From Brachypterus glaber (lineage: Eukaryota > Arthropoda > Insecta > Coleoptera > Kateretidae): DNA of 64,000 nucleotides. The stretch lies in contig OY294051.1 in NCBI GenBank assembly GCA_958510825.1, positions 26,585,265 to 26,649,264 of the forward strand. Reading direction: 5' to 3'. How positions within the stretch are numbered: position 1 is the first letter of the stretch; each line of letters opens with the position of its first letter. This document shows, in pieces, positions 10,993 to 22,500 of this stretch. Position numbers and translations under genes: made by a program. A model generated the notes under the pieces. That model was not told the origin of the DNA, ran no database searches, and saw only the letters and a program-made list of their open reading frames with translations.

Positions 10993-11606
10993 TCAGGTTT
11001 TCTGAACATATTGCCGGGAGGCAAATAGGCACGGAAAAGCCCTGTTCAGGTTTTCTGAACATATTGCCGGGAGACAAATTGGCAAGATATGTGTTGTGGT
11101 GTTCACGACAATACTGTGGGACTGCCCCTCGTGGAATGGCTGTATAGTTGGTTTTGTTTTTTTCTGTTTAGGTTTCCTGAACATCTTGCCGAGGGCGACG
11201 ATGTGGAGGGCCTCTTGATGATGACTCTTCTTATGTGGCTTTGTCATCTTTTTATTGATTGGATGTTGGTTGTTGTCATACTTTTACCATAGGGTTGTAA
11301 GGCCCATGGAGTAGTTGTCTTGATGCCCTCTCGACTCTGGAGTGACCTGGATCCCTGGACTTTTGCCTCTGTGGAATGCAGATCCTCTCTGGACTTCTGG
11401 AGCTGTGTAGTGCCTTTGGTGTCCTGGACCTCTTTGGGTGCAGAACGGCCTCTAGGAGTTTCTTTATTGGTGCCCTCGCGACTCTGGAGTGACCTGGATC
11501 CCTGGACTTTTGTCTCTGTGGAATGCAGATCCTCCCTGGAAATCTGGAGCTGTGTAGTGTCTTTGATGTCCTGGACCTCTTTGGGTGCAGAACGGCCTCT
11601 AGGAGT
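10993..11606 (-). pseudogene. Degenerate repeat-containing coding remnant
   Basis: I do not recognise this protein. On the minus strand a frame is open from 11,606 to a TGA at 11,244-11,246 (120 codons, no early ATG). It encodes a hydrophilic E/K/R/S/T/Q-rich peptide with a 49-residue repeat (RSLQSREGTNKETPRGRSAP at its start). A TAA at 11,607-11,609 interrupts the next upstream unit. An ATG at 11,245-11,247 overlaps the TGA (ATGA) and opens an 84-codon frame rich in K, H and P that includes GKMFRKPKQ; near-copies GNMFRKPEQ are encoded in the two flanking repeats further on, out of frame. The pattern suggests one coding region broken by a stop and frameshifts. Coding status is inferred from the 3-divisible period and composition only. 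Confidence 0.3.
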
Positions 11607-11657
11607 TTATTTATTGGTGCCCTCGCGACTCTGGAGTGACCTGGATCCCTGGACTTG
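11324..11657. repeat. 147-bp tandem repeat, about 2.3 units
   Basis: TGCCCTCKCGACTCTGGAG recurs at 11,324, 11,471 and 11,618, so the period is exactly 147 bp. Units differ by a handful of substitutions. Both strands are largely open across it, as expected when a period is a multiple of three. It is found only in copy B. Confidence 0.85.
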
Positions 11658-11679
11658 TGCCAAATGAATCATTTTAAGT

Positions 11680-14500
11680 TATTTTCAGACGGCGTGCTGC
11701 GCCGGGCCGTAAATTTGGCGGCTATGTACGTCGGCGGCGGCGCGCACGTACACCTTTAGCCAGACCCCAGTTGGTTGTTGAAATATTTTTTCCGTGACCA
11801 TGTGTTATTATAAGGGATAATTTTTGATTTTGTCCAATTTTGACCGGTTTTGTCCACCGGCCTGGATAATTTAAAAAAAGTGGACTTTTCACAACCCTGT
11901 ATGTATGTATGTTAATTTGTTGTATTTTTTTTCAGATTTAGTTTCAATAAGCAGAGGAGCAGTCGGGAGCAGTTTTCAAAAAATAAGGCGTTTTTATCTT
12001 TTGTCAGTAATTAAAGGCATCCCCAAAAAATCTTCGCCAAATACGGAAAAGTGGTTTCTTATCAAAAATTACAGGTCTCTAAAATGGTACCTTCCCTGAA
12101 GGACCCTCATTGATGTTACAAGGCCTCAGTTTTTACGTGGTAAGATATAATAATATATTTTTATAATAACAAATACTAACTAAAAAAATATTTTTTTAGT
12201 CTGGAAAAATTTTTGACGATAACTCGAAAACAATTTAAGCTAAAGACTCGAAAATAAAATACATACTAAAAGTTAAAATTTTCTCCTGGCCGGAAAAATT
12301 TATGACTGATAACCAGTACCCGGCATATTTCCAGTTACAGTCCAGTCTTCAGGTCAATAAAAGAGCCTTTACCTGGAAATAATTCAGGGAGTTTTGATTT
12401 TTGGTTTATTGAGTAGGGTTAAGGCCGCAAATAAAAAAAAACAATTTTTCGATGTTGAACTCGATTTGGAACTGTCATGTTTTTAACGTATTTTTCACAA
12501 AAAACGGGTTTTTCAGAATACTTCAAGATCAGTGCATCCTAGGACAAAAAACGTTTTATATGAAAATAAAGAGGGCCAATTTTACATCATTTTTGTTCCA
12601 TGTATTTTTTTGTACGACTTATAGCTAATTCACGTCACCGCCTTAATCGTTAGTTACACTGTAAGTTTTTAGATTAATAATTTCGTTTTTTCGAAAAACC
12701 AAAGTTTTTCTTTACGTCTAGGTTAGGAAGGTTTTTTTATACTTAATACAATGGTGATTTTTAATAGAAAATCGGTTTACTCGAGATAATGGGGCACAAA
12801 TGTGTGAATTTTTACCCCAAGTGTTTTAAGGGGTATGCCTAACCGACTCAAAGAAAACCACGAATAAAAACAATAAAAACTCAAATTAGCAAACTTTTAT
12901 TTTTCTAAATTCAACTCAGGCTTAAACTTAAGTTGATGAATCCATATCGGCACCATATTTAATCTATCTTAATCAAAGTTAAAGGCCAAAAATCTGACAT
13001 CAGGCTCATTTTTCTTAAAATCCTGTGTACATACACAAATTCTGAAGCCAGATTAGGAGTCAGCGCTTCAAAATGTAAATAATTTTAAAGCTTTACCAAA
13101 AGTTAAGTTAAGTTATTTTCAGACGGCGCGCTGCACCGGGCCGTAAATTGGGCGGCGGGGCACTATATATGTCGGCGGCGGCGCGCACGCACAACTTTAG
13201 CCAGACCCCCGTTGGTTGTTAAAATATTTTTTTCGTGACCATGTGTTATTATAAGGGATAATTTTTGGTTTTGTACAGTTTTGTCCAATTTTGTTCAGTT
13301 TTGTCCAAATTTGTCCGGTTTTGTCCACAATCTAAAAAAAGTGGACTTTTTCACTTCCCTGTATGTATGTTAATTTGTTGTATTTTTTTTTCAGATTTAG
13401 TTTCAATAAGCAGAGGAGCAGTCGGGAGCAGTTTTCAAAAAAATGCGTTTTTATCTTTTTTGTGAGTAATTAAAGGCATCCCCAAAAAAATCATCGCCAA
13501 ATACGGAAAAATGGTTTTTCATCAAAAATTACAGGTCTTTAAAATGGTAGCTTCCCTGAAGGACCCTCATTGATGTTACAAGGCCTCAGTTTTTACGTGG
13601 TAAGATATAATAATATATTTTTATAATAAAAAATACTAACTAAAAAAAATATTTTTTTCGTCTGTCCGCAGAAAATTTTGACGATACTCGAAAACAATTT
13701 GAGCTAAAGACTAGGAGTCAGCGCTTCAAAATGTATAAGAATAGTATAGGACGGGATACGTCGCGATAATTTTCGCGGCGTGACGCTGCCCCAGCTAAAA
13801 TTATTAAAGAAATTTTTATGTAAAAATAAAAAAATAATTTTAAAGCTTTACCGAATGAATCATTTTGTTATTTTCAGACGGCGCGCTGCGCCGGGCCGTA
13901 AATTTGGCGGCGGGACACTATGTATGTCGGCGGCGGCGCGCACGCACACCTTTAGCCAGACCCCAGTTGGTTGTTGAAATATTTTTGCCGGTACCATGTG
14001 TTATTATAAGGGATAATTTTTGATTTTGTCCAATTTTGTCCGGTTTTGTCCACCGGCCTGGACAATTTTAAAAAAGTGGACTTTTCACAACCCTGTATGT
14101 ATGTTAATTTGTTGTATTTTTTTTAGATTTAGTTTCAATAAGCAGAGGAGCAGTTGGGAGCAGTTTTCAAAAAAATGTGTTTTTATCTTTTTTGTGAGTA
14201 ATTAAAGGCATCCCCAAAAAATCATCGCCAAATACGGAAAAATGGTTTTTCATCAAAAATTACAGGTCTTTAAAATGGTAGCTTCCCTGAAGGACCCTCA
14301 TTGATGTTACAAGGCCTCAGTTTTTACGTGGTAAGATATAATAATATATTTTTATAATAACAAATACTAACTAAAAATATATTTTTTTAGTCTGTCTGGA
14401 GAAATTTTTGACGATAACTCGAAAACAATTTGAGCTAAAGACTCGAAAATAAAATACATACTAAAAATTCAAATTTTCTCCTGTCTGGAAAAATTTATGA
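11680..14500 (+). repeat. Three tandem modules with a CpG-rich block
   Basis: The same order of parts appears three times: a CpG-rich block (11,689-11,780; 13,121-13,215; 13,877-13,970), TTTTGTCC repeats, ACCCTGTATGTATG, a TTTCAGATTTAGTTTCAATAA segment, AAGGACCCTCATTGATG and the ATAACTCGAAAACAATT segment. The first module also includes a half CAGTACCCGG element (12,322-12,850). Copy C holds four mirror versions between 32,860 and 37,760. Small open frames recur but carry no recognisable domain. Confidence 0.75.
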
Positions 14501-14508
14501 CTGATAAA

Positions 14509-15418
14509 CAGTACCCGGCTTATTTGCAGTTATAGTCCAGTCTTCAGGTCAATAAAAGAGCCTTTACCTGGAAATAATTCGGGGACTTTTGATTTTTGGT
14601 TTATTGAGTAGGGTTAGGGCCGAAAATAATAAAACAACTTTTCGAATTTGAACTCGATTTGGAACTGTCATTTTTTTAACTTATTTTTCACAAAAAGCGG
14701 GGTTTTCAAAATACTTGAAGATCAGTGCATTCTAGGACAAAAAACGTTTTATATAAAAATAAACAGGGCCAATTTTACATCATTTTTGTTCCATGTATTT
14801 TTTGTACGACTTATAGCTAATTCACGGCACCGCCTTAATCGTTAGTTACACTGTAGGTTTTTAGATTTATAATTTCGTTTTTTCGAAAAACCAAAGTTTT
14901 TCTTTACGTCTAGGTTAGGAAGGTTTTTTTATACTTAATACAATGGTGATTTTTAATAGAAAATCGGTTTACTCGAGATAATGGGGCACAAATGTGTGAA
15001 TTTTTACCCCAAATGTTCTAAGGGGAATGCCTAACCGACTCAAAGAAAAATTTTAGTTATTCGAAAAAAAAATAAAAATCTAAAAACCTAAAGTGTAACT
15101 TTTAAGGCGGTGTCGTGAATTAGCTATAAGTCGTACAAAAAAAATACATGGAACAATTTTTTTTGTATATTTGGCCCTCTTTATTTTTATATAGAACGTT
15201 TTTTTCCTAGGATGCACGGATCTTGAGATATTTTAAAAAATCAGTTTTTTGAAAAATACGTTAAAAAATGACAGTTCAACGTCGCAAAATTGGTTTTTAT
15301 TTGCGGCCTTAAACCCTGCTCGATAAACCGAAAATTAAAACTCCCTGAATTATTTCCATGTAAGGCCTCTGTTATAGACCTGAAAACTGGACTACAACTG
15401 GAAATACACCGGGTACTG
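14509..15418. mobile_element. CAGTACCCGG MITE, copy B
   Basis: CAGTACCCGGCTTATTTGCAG on the left is mirrored by ACTGGAAATACACCGGGTACTG on the right. The arms pair across most of 910 bp (GTACGACTTATAGCTAATTC against its complement near 15,120). No transposase. Other copies are at 31,924-32,659 (mirror) and, outside the composite units, 51,891-52,692. Confidence 0.75.
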
Positions 15419-15477
15419 CTGATAACCACTAGTGCCCTCTATAGAGAGCATAATAATATCTAAAGACCTTTAATAAA

Positions 15478-16780
15478 CACTGGTCGGATCAAAGTATTCA
15501 TTTACCGGGGACAGGTAAAAATTGGAATAAAAAAAAGTAAATACTGTTTACTAAATAGGCACTTTATATTCCACTAACCGGGCTGTCATTTTGACGCTGT
15601 TTTTACGAAAAAAAAATTATTCTTGTAAAAGAAACAAAAACGAAATATTTGTTTTTAATTTTTTTTACAAAAATCGTTTTTTTTTTATGTTCTAAGTGAA
15701 TCACTACGTAAAAAGAGCGTCCACACGACAGTCAGGTTAGTTAAATGTAGTTTAAAGTATTTATTTGCTTAAAAAATTGTTTTTTTTTAATTATAATTTT
15801 TTCTTTAAAAAACATTTTAAGTTAAAGACTCGAAAACAAAATGCCAACTAAGAAACTGAATTTCTGGAAAACTTTATTATCATGATAGCTGACTAAAAAC
15901 GATTTCAGCTAAACCCAATAAAGAAACCATATAAAGAAGAGAACTTCTAAATATGGCCACCGTTGGTATATTTGATTTTTTTTATGTTTAAACTTTACTT
16001 TTCCATGTAAAAGTTTTACGTTAGTAAAAAACGTCTCGAAAAATGTTGCGTTTTTGTTTGATATGCAGAAAAAAGAAATATCTGTCTGTCGGTCTGTCCG
16101 GAAACATTGTGACCATGATAACTCGAGAAAGCTTTTTTTTTGCCTAAACAAGTATTTCAAGCTTTGGTAGAAATTGGAAAAAAGTACGCGAATTTTACCA
16201 ACCCGAAATAAGGTGGCTTTATGAAATTATATATATATATTTTTTTATTTTTACTTTCATGTAAGTTTTTTAAAAATATTTTCTTTTTCCGTAAAGTCTT
16301 GTGTTAGCCAAAAATTTTAAAAATAAATTATTGGTTTTTTTACTCCTAAAAAGATGATTTTCGCGAAAAATATGTCTGTCCGGGAAACTTTGTGACCACG
16401 ATAACTCAAAATCGCTTTTAGCGGTTCTGTATACAATGTTGAGCTACCTCTAAACATCAATTGTGTTGGTTCATTTTTGAGCTGCCACCGTTTTTGCTTT
16501 CCCATTTTGAAAATTTTCAAAATTTCTGAAAGCCTTGTATTCATGCAAACATTTTCAAAAATTTTTTTTGTGTATTTTTGCGTTTTATGACGTTTTATGT
16601 CAATATAAATCAATTTCTAGCGAAAAAAAAATTGTCGATCGGTCTGTCCGGGAAATCTTGTGGGCACGATAACTTAAGAACACTTTAAGCTAGAGACTTG
16701 AAATTTGGCATACAGGTATGTTACCAAAAGTTCTCGCAAGGGATTGTTTTTGGTAAACATTGGGGAAAAATACATTTTTT
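15478..16780. repeat. Half MITE plus recurring TGTCCGGGAAAC/ATAACTC array
   Basis: The stretch begins with a CACTGGTCGGATCAAAGTATTC tip and continues into diverged units of about 270-300 bp. Each unit contains CTGTCCGGGAAACTTTGTGACC followed by ACGATAACTCAAAATCGC (near 16,095, 16,375 and 16,645). The same words open copy A and recur near 12,190, 13,660 and 14,395. No gene. Confidence 0.6.
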
Positions 16781-17215
16781 TAGAAAAATTTGAAAATTGA
16801 ATCTGGTAAAAAAAACTTTCCTAATTCCACCCCCGAGGGGATGAGGGGGTAAATATTTTTCAATATTATTATTTTTTTCAAAATTGGTATATAGGGGTTT
16901 TTGGGGTCGCCGAATATGAATCTGATAATACTCTTTTTCTAATTTCACCCCCTGAGGGGTGGGGATAGTTTTCGTGAAAACTGGTGTATTGGGGTTTTTG
17001 AGGTTGCTGAAAGTGAATATGATAATACAATTTTTCTAAATCCACCCCCTGAGGAGTGGGGGGTAGTTTTCGTGAAAATTGTTATATTGGGGTTTTTGAG
17101 GTTGTTGAAAGTGAATCTGATAATAAAAAAATTCTAACTTTACCCCTAAAGGGGCAGAGGTTAGTTTTCGTGAAAATTGGTATATTAAGGTTTTTATGGT
17201 TGCTCTTTTACTGGG
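16780..17215. repeat. About 100-bp tandem repeat, four units
   Basis: GGGGTTTTTGRGGTYGCYGAA recurs near 16,891, 16,990 and 17,089, with a degenerate fourth near 17,188. Each unit also holds TTTCACCCCCTGAGGGGTGG and GTTTTCGTGAAAAYTGGTAT. Copy C has a shorter mirror array at 29,700-30,110. Open frames across it are repeat-driven. Confidence 0.8.
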
Positions 17216-17460
17216 TAGTGCATTTACAAAGGAGCAACTTTTAAGCAACAGCGTTTTTGATTTCGAAAATCGGGATTTTTTTTTGACATACCGTAACTTG
17301 CAGCTGCGAGTATACTCTAGAAAGCTGCTTTAAGCATTATGTATCTTGTTATAATTAATAATAATCCTTGTTATAATAAATAACAATGCTTTTTTTTGTA
17401 ATATTGTTTGTTTTTTTTTTCAGGTTCAATGTTCATTATTTCAAGAAAGATTAAAATGAA

Positions 17461-19140
17461 ACTGGATAAACTGGAGTAGTTATTTCGCACCTATTTTATC
17501 ACCTAAGCAGCTATTTTTTTCACCCAGTCCAGCTCCTTTTCTATCAAAACTTTTTTTTAAAGATATTATCATGTAAAGTTTATATGTGGATGTAATATGT
17601 AAAAAACTGTACAAGCCTATTCCTTACTAAATCGATGGACATAAATCATGATATTCCAGTGTAAAACGAGAAGTCAAACTCAACAGGACAAAAAAAAAGG
17701 TGGGTTTATATGATCATGACAATTTTGAATTGGGGTCTTTGAATGAAGTGGCATTATTTTTCAACGAAAGATTAATTTCACTTTATTCAGAGTCCCTAAT
17801 TTAATTACTGTGGTGATTGTATACATCCACTTAAAGGTAAAAAGTTAAAACAGCAGCTTTTGTGAACAATATTTAAATTTGCATATTCTCTGGCCAGTAA
17901 CTGGAGGGTGATAGCAATGGGTTAACTTTGTGTTCAATGAATTGTAAACGGCTAAACTCTCAATAACCCAAACTAGCACAAGTGTCTTTATTTTTATTAT
18001 TTATATTATTATTATTATTATCGTATATCATTAATGACATCTATTGAGCGGCGAGATCGCCGAAGTATTCCGTGTCAATAATTTACGTATTGAATTACTT
18101 ATACTGGGGGCTTGCTAATAAATACATTTTATTCTCAGGTTCTTATAAAGATACTTGTTCTTTTATGGGAAACATGCCATTGGATATGGTACTGGTTGAG
18201 TGCTAGACAGGACCTTCCGACTGAGTATGATTCAGTCCGTAGCGCCTTTCAGTACACAGTATATTTAATTCATTGGCGGCGCATGCAGGTGGGCAAACTA
18301 ACCTTTTGGAATAGCGTCGTATTTCCATGTACTTGGAAGCGTACGGCACCTTTCCACCCGCTCAAAAGTGCTTCGGTGCTTTTGGTAAGGTAACTGGGGA
18401 TCGCAGAGGCGATTGTGGCCTGGATAGGGAAAATTGGTGCCTTTGTGATCACGAAATCGAGGGTATGGGGTCAACTTATTGGAGGACCCTAAAATAAGGC
18501 TCCTGCTAGAATGTTCCAAAACAATTTTGTAGTTCTTCCGGAAGGAATATTATGGAATTTTTTGCAACACTTTTAGTAGTTGTCTTAGGTTAGACTTCTG
18601 AGAATAGCGACCGGACACCGTGGTAACATTCGTGACCAAATCAAACGTATCAATTGTGTCAATTTCTAATCGCCCGTATGGGGGAAACGGTTGTTTTTGA
18701 TGCCTATCTTGACTTGTTTTGCTTCAGAGGAAATGCCTTATAGTGTAAGTTTCTCGCCTGTGGGGGATTTTCTCTGCAGAGGAATTCAGGTTTTAGTCAC
18801 TTTTGCCTTTTGTCGAGATCCTTAGCCAGAACCGTTATCTTCCTCAACGGGACGAGGGACTTAGACAAGGAATTGTCATACAACATGGTATATCTAGTGT
18901 TTATCCAGTGCACATCCATTTCGCATGTTCATTAGACAACCAAATGCCTGACTTTAACAATTTACCAGACAATTGATGGATATCTCTTGGAACTAATTGA
19001 TTGATCCATCAGATATACATCAGCTGTCTGACTGGGCATTTAAATGTCTAATGCATATCTGAAATGGAAGTCAGTTCATTCATTTTTTTAAAATTTATTT
19101 AGTCATACATTACAGGTAAAGGTCTACAGAGCCTTAATTA
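17461..19140 (+). repeat. Conserved non-coding module M, copy B
   Basis: Nearly identical to the mirror at 27,766-29,455 and closely similar to copies A and D. It includes GACTGAGTATGATTCAGTC (hairpin), AAAAGTGCTTCGGTGCTTTT (stem closed by C-UUCG-G if transcribed), and GC-balanced sequence around 18,280-18,500. Its right end abuts the CAGGGTG MITE. Confidence 0.75.
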
Positions 19141-19333
19141 CAGGGTGCCCACAGATCGGGGAAGTTGGGAAAATCAGGGAATTTGGTCAACTTTAAAAAA
19201 TTAGGAAATCGAAATTAAACTCAAAAACGAGCAAAATAAATATTTAAATTTTAAATTTTTTAATAAACTTTTTATATTAATCATAGTGAGAAATATTCTT
19301 TTGTTTACAGCCTTATGTTTATGTTTAGCTCCC

Positions 19334-19344
19334 TTCACGTATTT
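19334..19344. repeat. Target-site duplication, LINE 3' side
   Basis: TTCACGTATTT, identical to 25,545-25,555. The uninterrupted site CCCTTCACGTATTTAAAAAA is seen in copy D near 50,035. Confidence 0.9.
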
Positions 19345-19506
19345 CTTCTTCTTCTTCTTCTTCCGTTTTTATTGGCCTTGGTGGTTAACCATATCAGCCA
19401 GGGTTGGGTAGTTCTCAGTCGTTGACAATCCGGGGTTTAATTTTTGTAGGCTTTATAATTTAGAATATGATAGAAATTTGAAAGAATGGATGAATGTAAG
19501 CTAATT

Positions 19507-22500
19507 CTAAGGGTTGAAGCGGATACTATCTAAGAATTCTACAACATGCTTAACTATTTTAGGTGATGTTCGAGATAAGATTTGGGGGAGTGAGATGGGA
19601 GAAGGGATTGTTTTTGAAAGGTTGTGGTATAGTGACTTTGACTCTCTTTCATGTAGAGGGCATTCCATGATGAAGTGTTCGATATCTTGGTTGGGGTGTC
19701 CACATGGGCACGATGGGCTATTTTCTATTCCAATGCGATGGAGGTGAGCCTTCATCAGGCAATGTCCGCTTCTTAGGCGTAAATAAGTTGATGTGTGTCT
19801 ACGATCTAAATCTGTCCTAAGTATCCATGGATCTTGAAGGGTTGTTGTGTGTTGTTTAAAAAATCTTCCCTTAGTGTTGTCTTCTTCCCATCTTTGTCTC
19901 CAGTCATTGCGTATGTTGTTTTTTGTTTCTTTTATGAATTCTTGCCAATGTCCCTTTGTTTTGATTTGATTTTGTGCATTGCATCCTGCGGCTGCAAGTC
20001 TATCTGCCCAGTCATTTCCGGGGATGCCCGTGTGGCTGGGGACCCAGCATAGTTCAACAGATGCTCCTTTGCTTTCTATGTCTAAAATTAATTTTTTGAT
20101 ACTGAAGGTAAGTTGGTCCTTTTTGGAGGAATTTTTATTGTGACTTATTTTCTTTAGTGCGGATTGTGAGTCTGAGAATATAATAAACTTTTTACTACTG
20201 TGGTTGTGGAACTGCTCCGCAGCGTACAATACTGCTTTTTTAATTGCTAATGTTTCGGCTGTGGATATGGATACAAACTTTGGGGTTTTGGCAGAAAATT
20301 TGAATTCCGGGGGGTTGTAAACACCTATACCTGAGTTACCTTCGGAGTTTATTGATGCATCTGTGTATATGTGAGTGAAGTCAGTCCAGTATTTATTTAC
20401 ATAATCCAGGAAAGCTTGTGAGTTGTTATCACTTTTCTGAAGTGGCGCGGAATGTAATTTTTTTTTAAGGGTTACACAGTTGAACTCGGTTTGAAAGTAG
20501 GGAATGTTGGGCGATTTAGAGATCATGGGAGCTTTGGTTAAGAAGTATTCAAGGGCATATATGATGGGGGGGCATTTTTTATTGTTCCAGTAAGGGGAAT
20601 TCTGGAAATCAGCGTAGACTGAGATTACTTTGCCTAAAATTGGGGAGTTTTGTAGGGAGAATAACTTTCCGATATATCTGCTGGCTAGCCAGTTTCTGCG
20701 CAGGTCAAGGGGTTGTTCACCTGTTTCCGCAAGCAAAACGTTAGTAGGAGTTGATTTCATATAACCGCCAATAATTCTTAAGGACTGAAACTGTATTTTT
20801 GATAATTTATATAGGGATTTTTTGGGGACTCTATTAAAGAAGGGGCTACCGAAATCGAGAAAGGGTCTAATTATAGCTTTGTATAAGATTAGGAGTATTT
20901 TAGGATCTGCACCCCATTTCGTTCCGCAAAGTGATCTAAGAATGTTGGATCTTTTATTAGCTCTTGAGCATAGCATGTCAATGTGTTCTTTAAAGCTTAG
21001 GGAGTAATCTAAGATTATGCCCAAGTATTTTGTCGAGTTGACCCAGGGGATGATGCTATTTTCGATTGTAATGGGAAATAGTGAGGGGTGACGGATAGTT
21101 TTCCTGAAAAGCATAGCTGTGCTTTTCTGGGGGGAGACGGATAAGCCGTGCTCGTGAAGCCAAGCGACAATGTTTTGGATGGTTTTGTTAATGGCGTTTA
21201 TGACTATATTTAGGTCTCTGCCAGAGCAGATTATGGCTAGGTCGTCGGCATATTGGATTATTTTACAACCCAATATACTTGCAAGGTGAAGCAGGTTGGT
21301 ATATATATTAAATAGTAGGGGGCTAAGTATAGACCCTTGAGGTAGACCTAGTGCCGCTATATGGGGGCCTATGTGACCACTAGGGGAGTCCATGTCGGCT
21401 ACAAAAATATTTCTGTTCTGGAAGAGGCCTATTATAACATCTGCGATATCCTTAGGAAAGTTTGTTTCTGCCAATAGGGGGTATAGTAGGGGTAGGTTGA
21501 CTTTGTCGAAAGCGGACTCTATATCTAGGGTGACTAATACTGTAAACTCGCCTTTATTTAGGCTATTATGTACTGAGGAAGTGATGTATGCTATTGGGTC
21601 CATGATGCTTTTAGCTTTTCGAAATCCAAACTGGAGGTTATATAAGGAGTTATTTTTTTCCAGGATGTGTTCCATGCGATTTTTAATTAGGGTTTCGAAG
21701 AGCTTTAGCACGCATGAACTCAACGCTATGGGGCGGTATCCCGATAGTTGAGTGCGGTCTTTATTGGGTTTGGGAATAGGGATTACTAAATATTTTTGCC
21801 ATTGTTGAGGGGGAGGGATCTCTTTAGATAAGATTTTGTTAAAAATTTTTAGCATTTTGATTTTTGATGAGTTGTGGATGTTTTTGAACATAGAGTATGA
21901 AATTTTGTCCATTCCTGGAGTCGAATCCGTTTTGTCAGTCAGGGCAAAATCTAGTTCTGCGAGGGTGAAAGGGTCTGATTTTTGGGAAGAGAATATTGCG
22001 TTAGGGGAGGGCGCTTGGGGGAAGGGGGGACAAAGTTTTTCCAACAAGAGTTGGGAGATGTTGTTGAGTGGGGGGGCTTTTGGAGGAGGTTCTTTACCCC
22101 TAGAAAAACGTTTTATTTTATTCCAAATTGTCGATAAAGGGGTATTAATGTTTAGACTAGAGCAAAATTCTCGGAAGTTTCTCTTTTTTTCACTGATAAG
22201 AACTCTTTTGGTTTCCGCGACTATTTTTTTGGCTTGAACAAAAGAATCAATGTTAAAGTTTTGTTTGAGATTTTCGAATGCTTCTTTACGTTTTTTAACT
22301 GCATCTGAACAGACATTTGACCACCAGGGGCAGTGGGGCACGTTTCTTTGGTTATTATTTTTTTTTTTGGGTATGCATTTGTCGGCCGCTGACAGAATAA
22401 AATTTTCGAGGTCATTATAGTTTTCAAAATCTGGGAGATGCGTTGAATTTGTGATTTCCTGAAAGGATTCCCAGTTGGCTAGGTTAAGGTTGTAAGTATC

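Larger units (their letters stand above)
10704..11672. other. B-specific 0.97-kb insert of unknown origin
   Basis: Copies C and D lack this segment. It is less AT-rich than its surroundings and contains three GTTCAGGTTTTCTGAAC-type palindromes (near 10,992, 11,042 and 11,168) and a 147-bp tandem repeat. The minus strand has long open stretches, described as a separate entry. I found no target duplication or terminal repeats, so its mode of arrival is unclear. Confidence 0.5.
9720..11899. mobile_element. Composite element bounded by CAGGGTTGT / ACAACCCTG
   Basis: CAGGGTTGT at 9,720 followed by TTTTGTCCGGGTGGACAAAA is matched by TTTTCACAACCCTG ending at 11,899, with TATG on both outer sides. 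The inside holds GGACAAAATTGGACAAAAT repeats, a nested CACTGGTC MITE (10,107-10,431) and a private insert (10,704-11,672). Similar right ends recur at about 13,364 and 14,094. The inverted ends are only about 9-20 bp, so a single-element reading is tentative. Confidence 0.4.

Noticed and set aside
11320..11667. Plus-strand 115-codon W/S/L-rich frame across the 147-bp repeat
   Set aside because: Both strands are open because the period is a multiple of three; the minus-strand peptide has a more plausible composition, so the plus frame is treated as a shadow.
10704..11672. Solo LTR
   Set aside because: Begins near TG but lacks a TG...CA pair, a target duplication and LTR-like promoter or poly(A) features.
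18360..18385. Second ribozyme or terminator from the TTCG-loop hairpin in module M
   Set aside because: The stem is only eight pairs with two G-U wobbles and no hammerhead or other known ribozyme core surrounds it; reported only as a structural hint.
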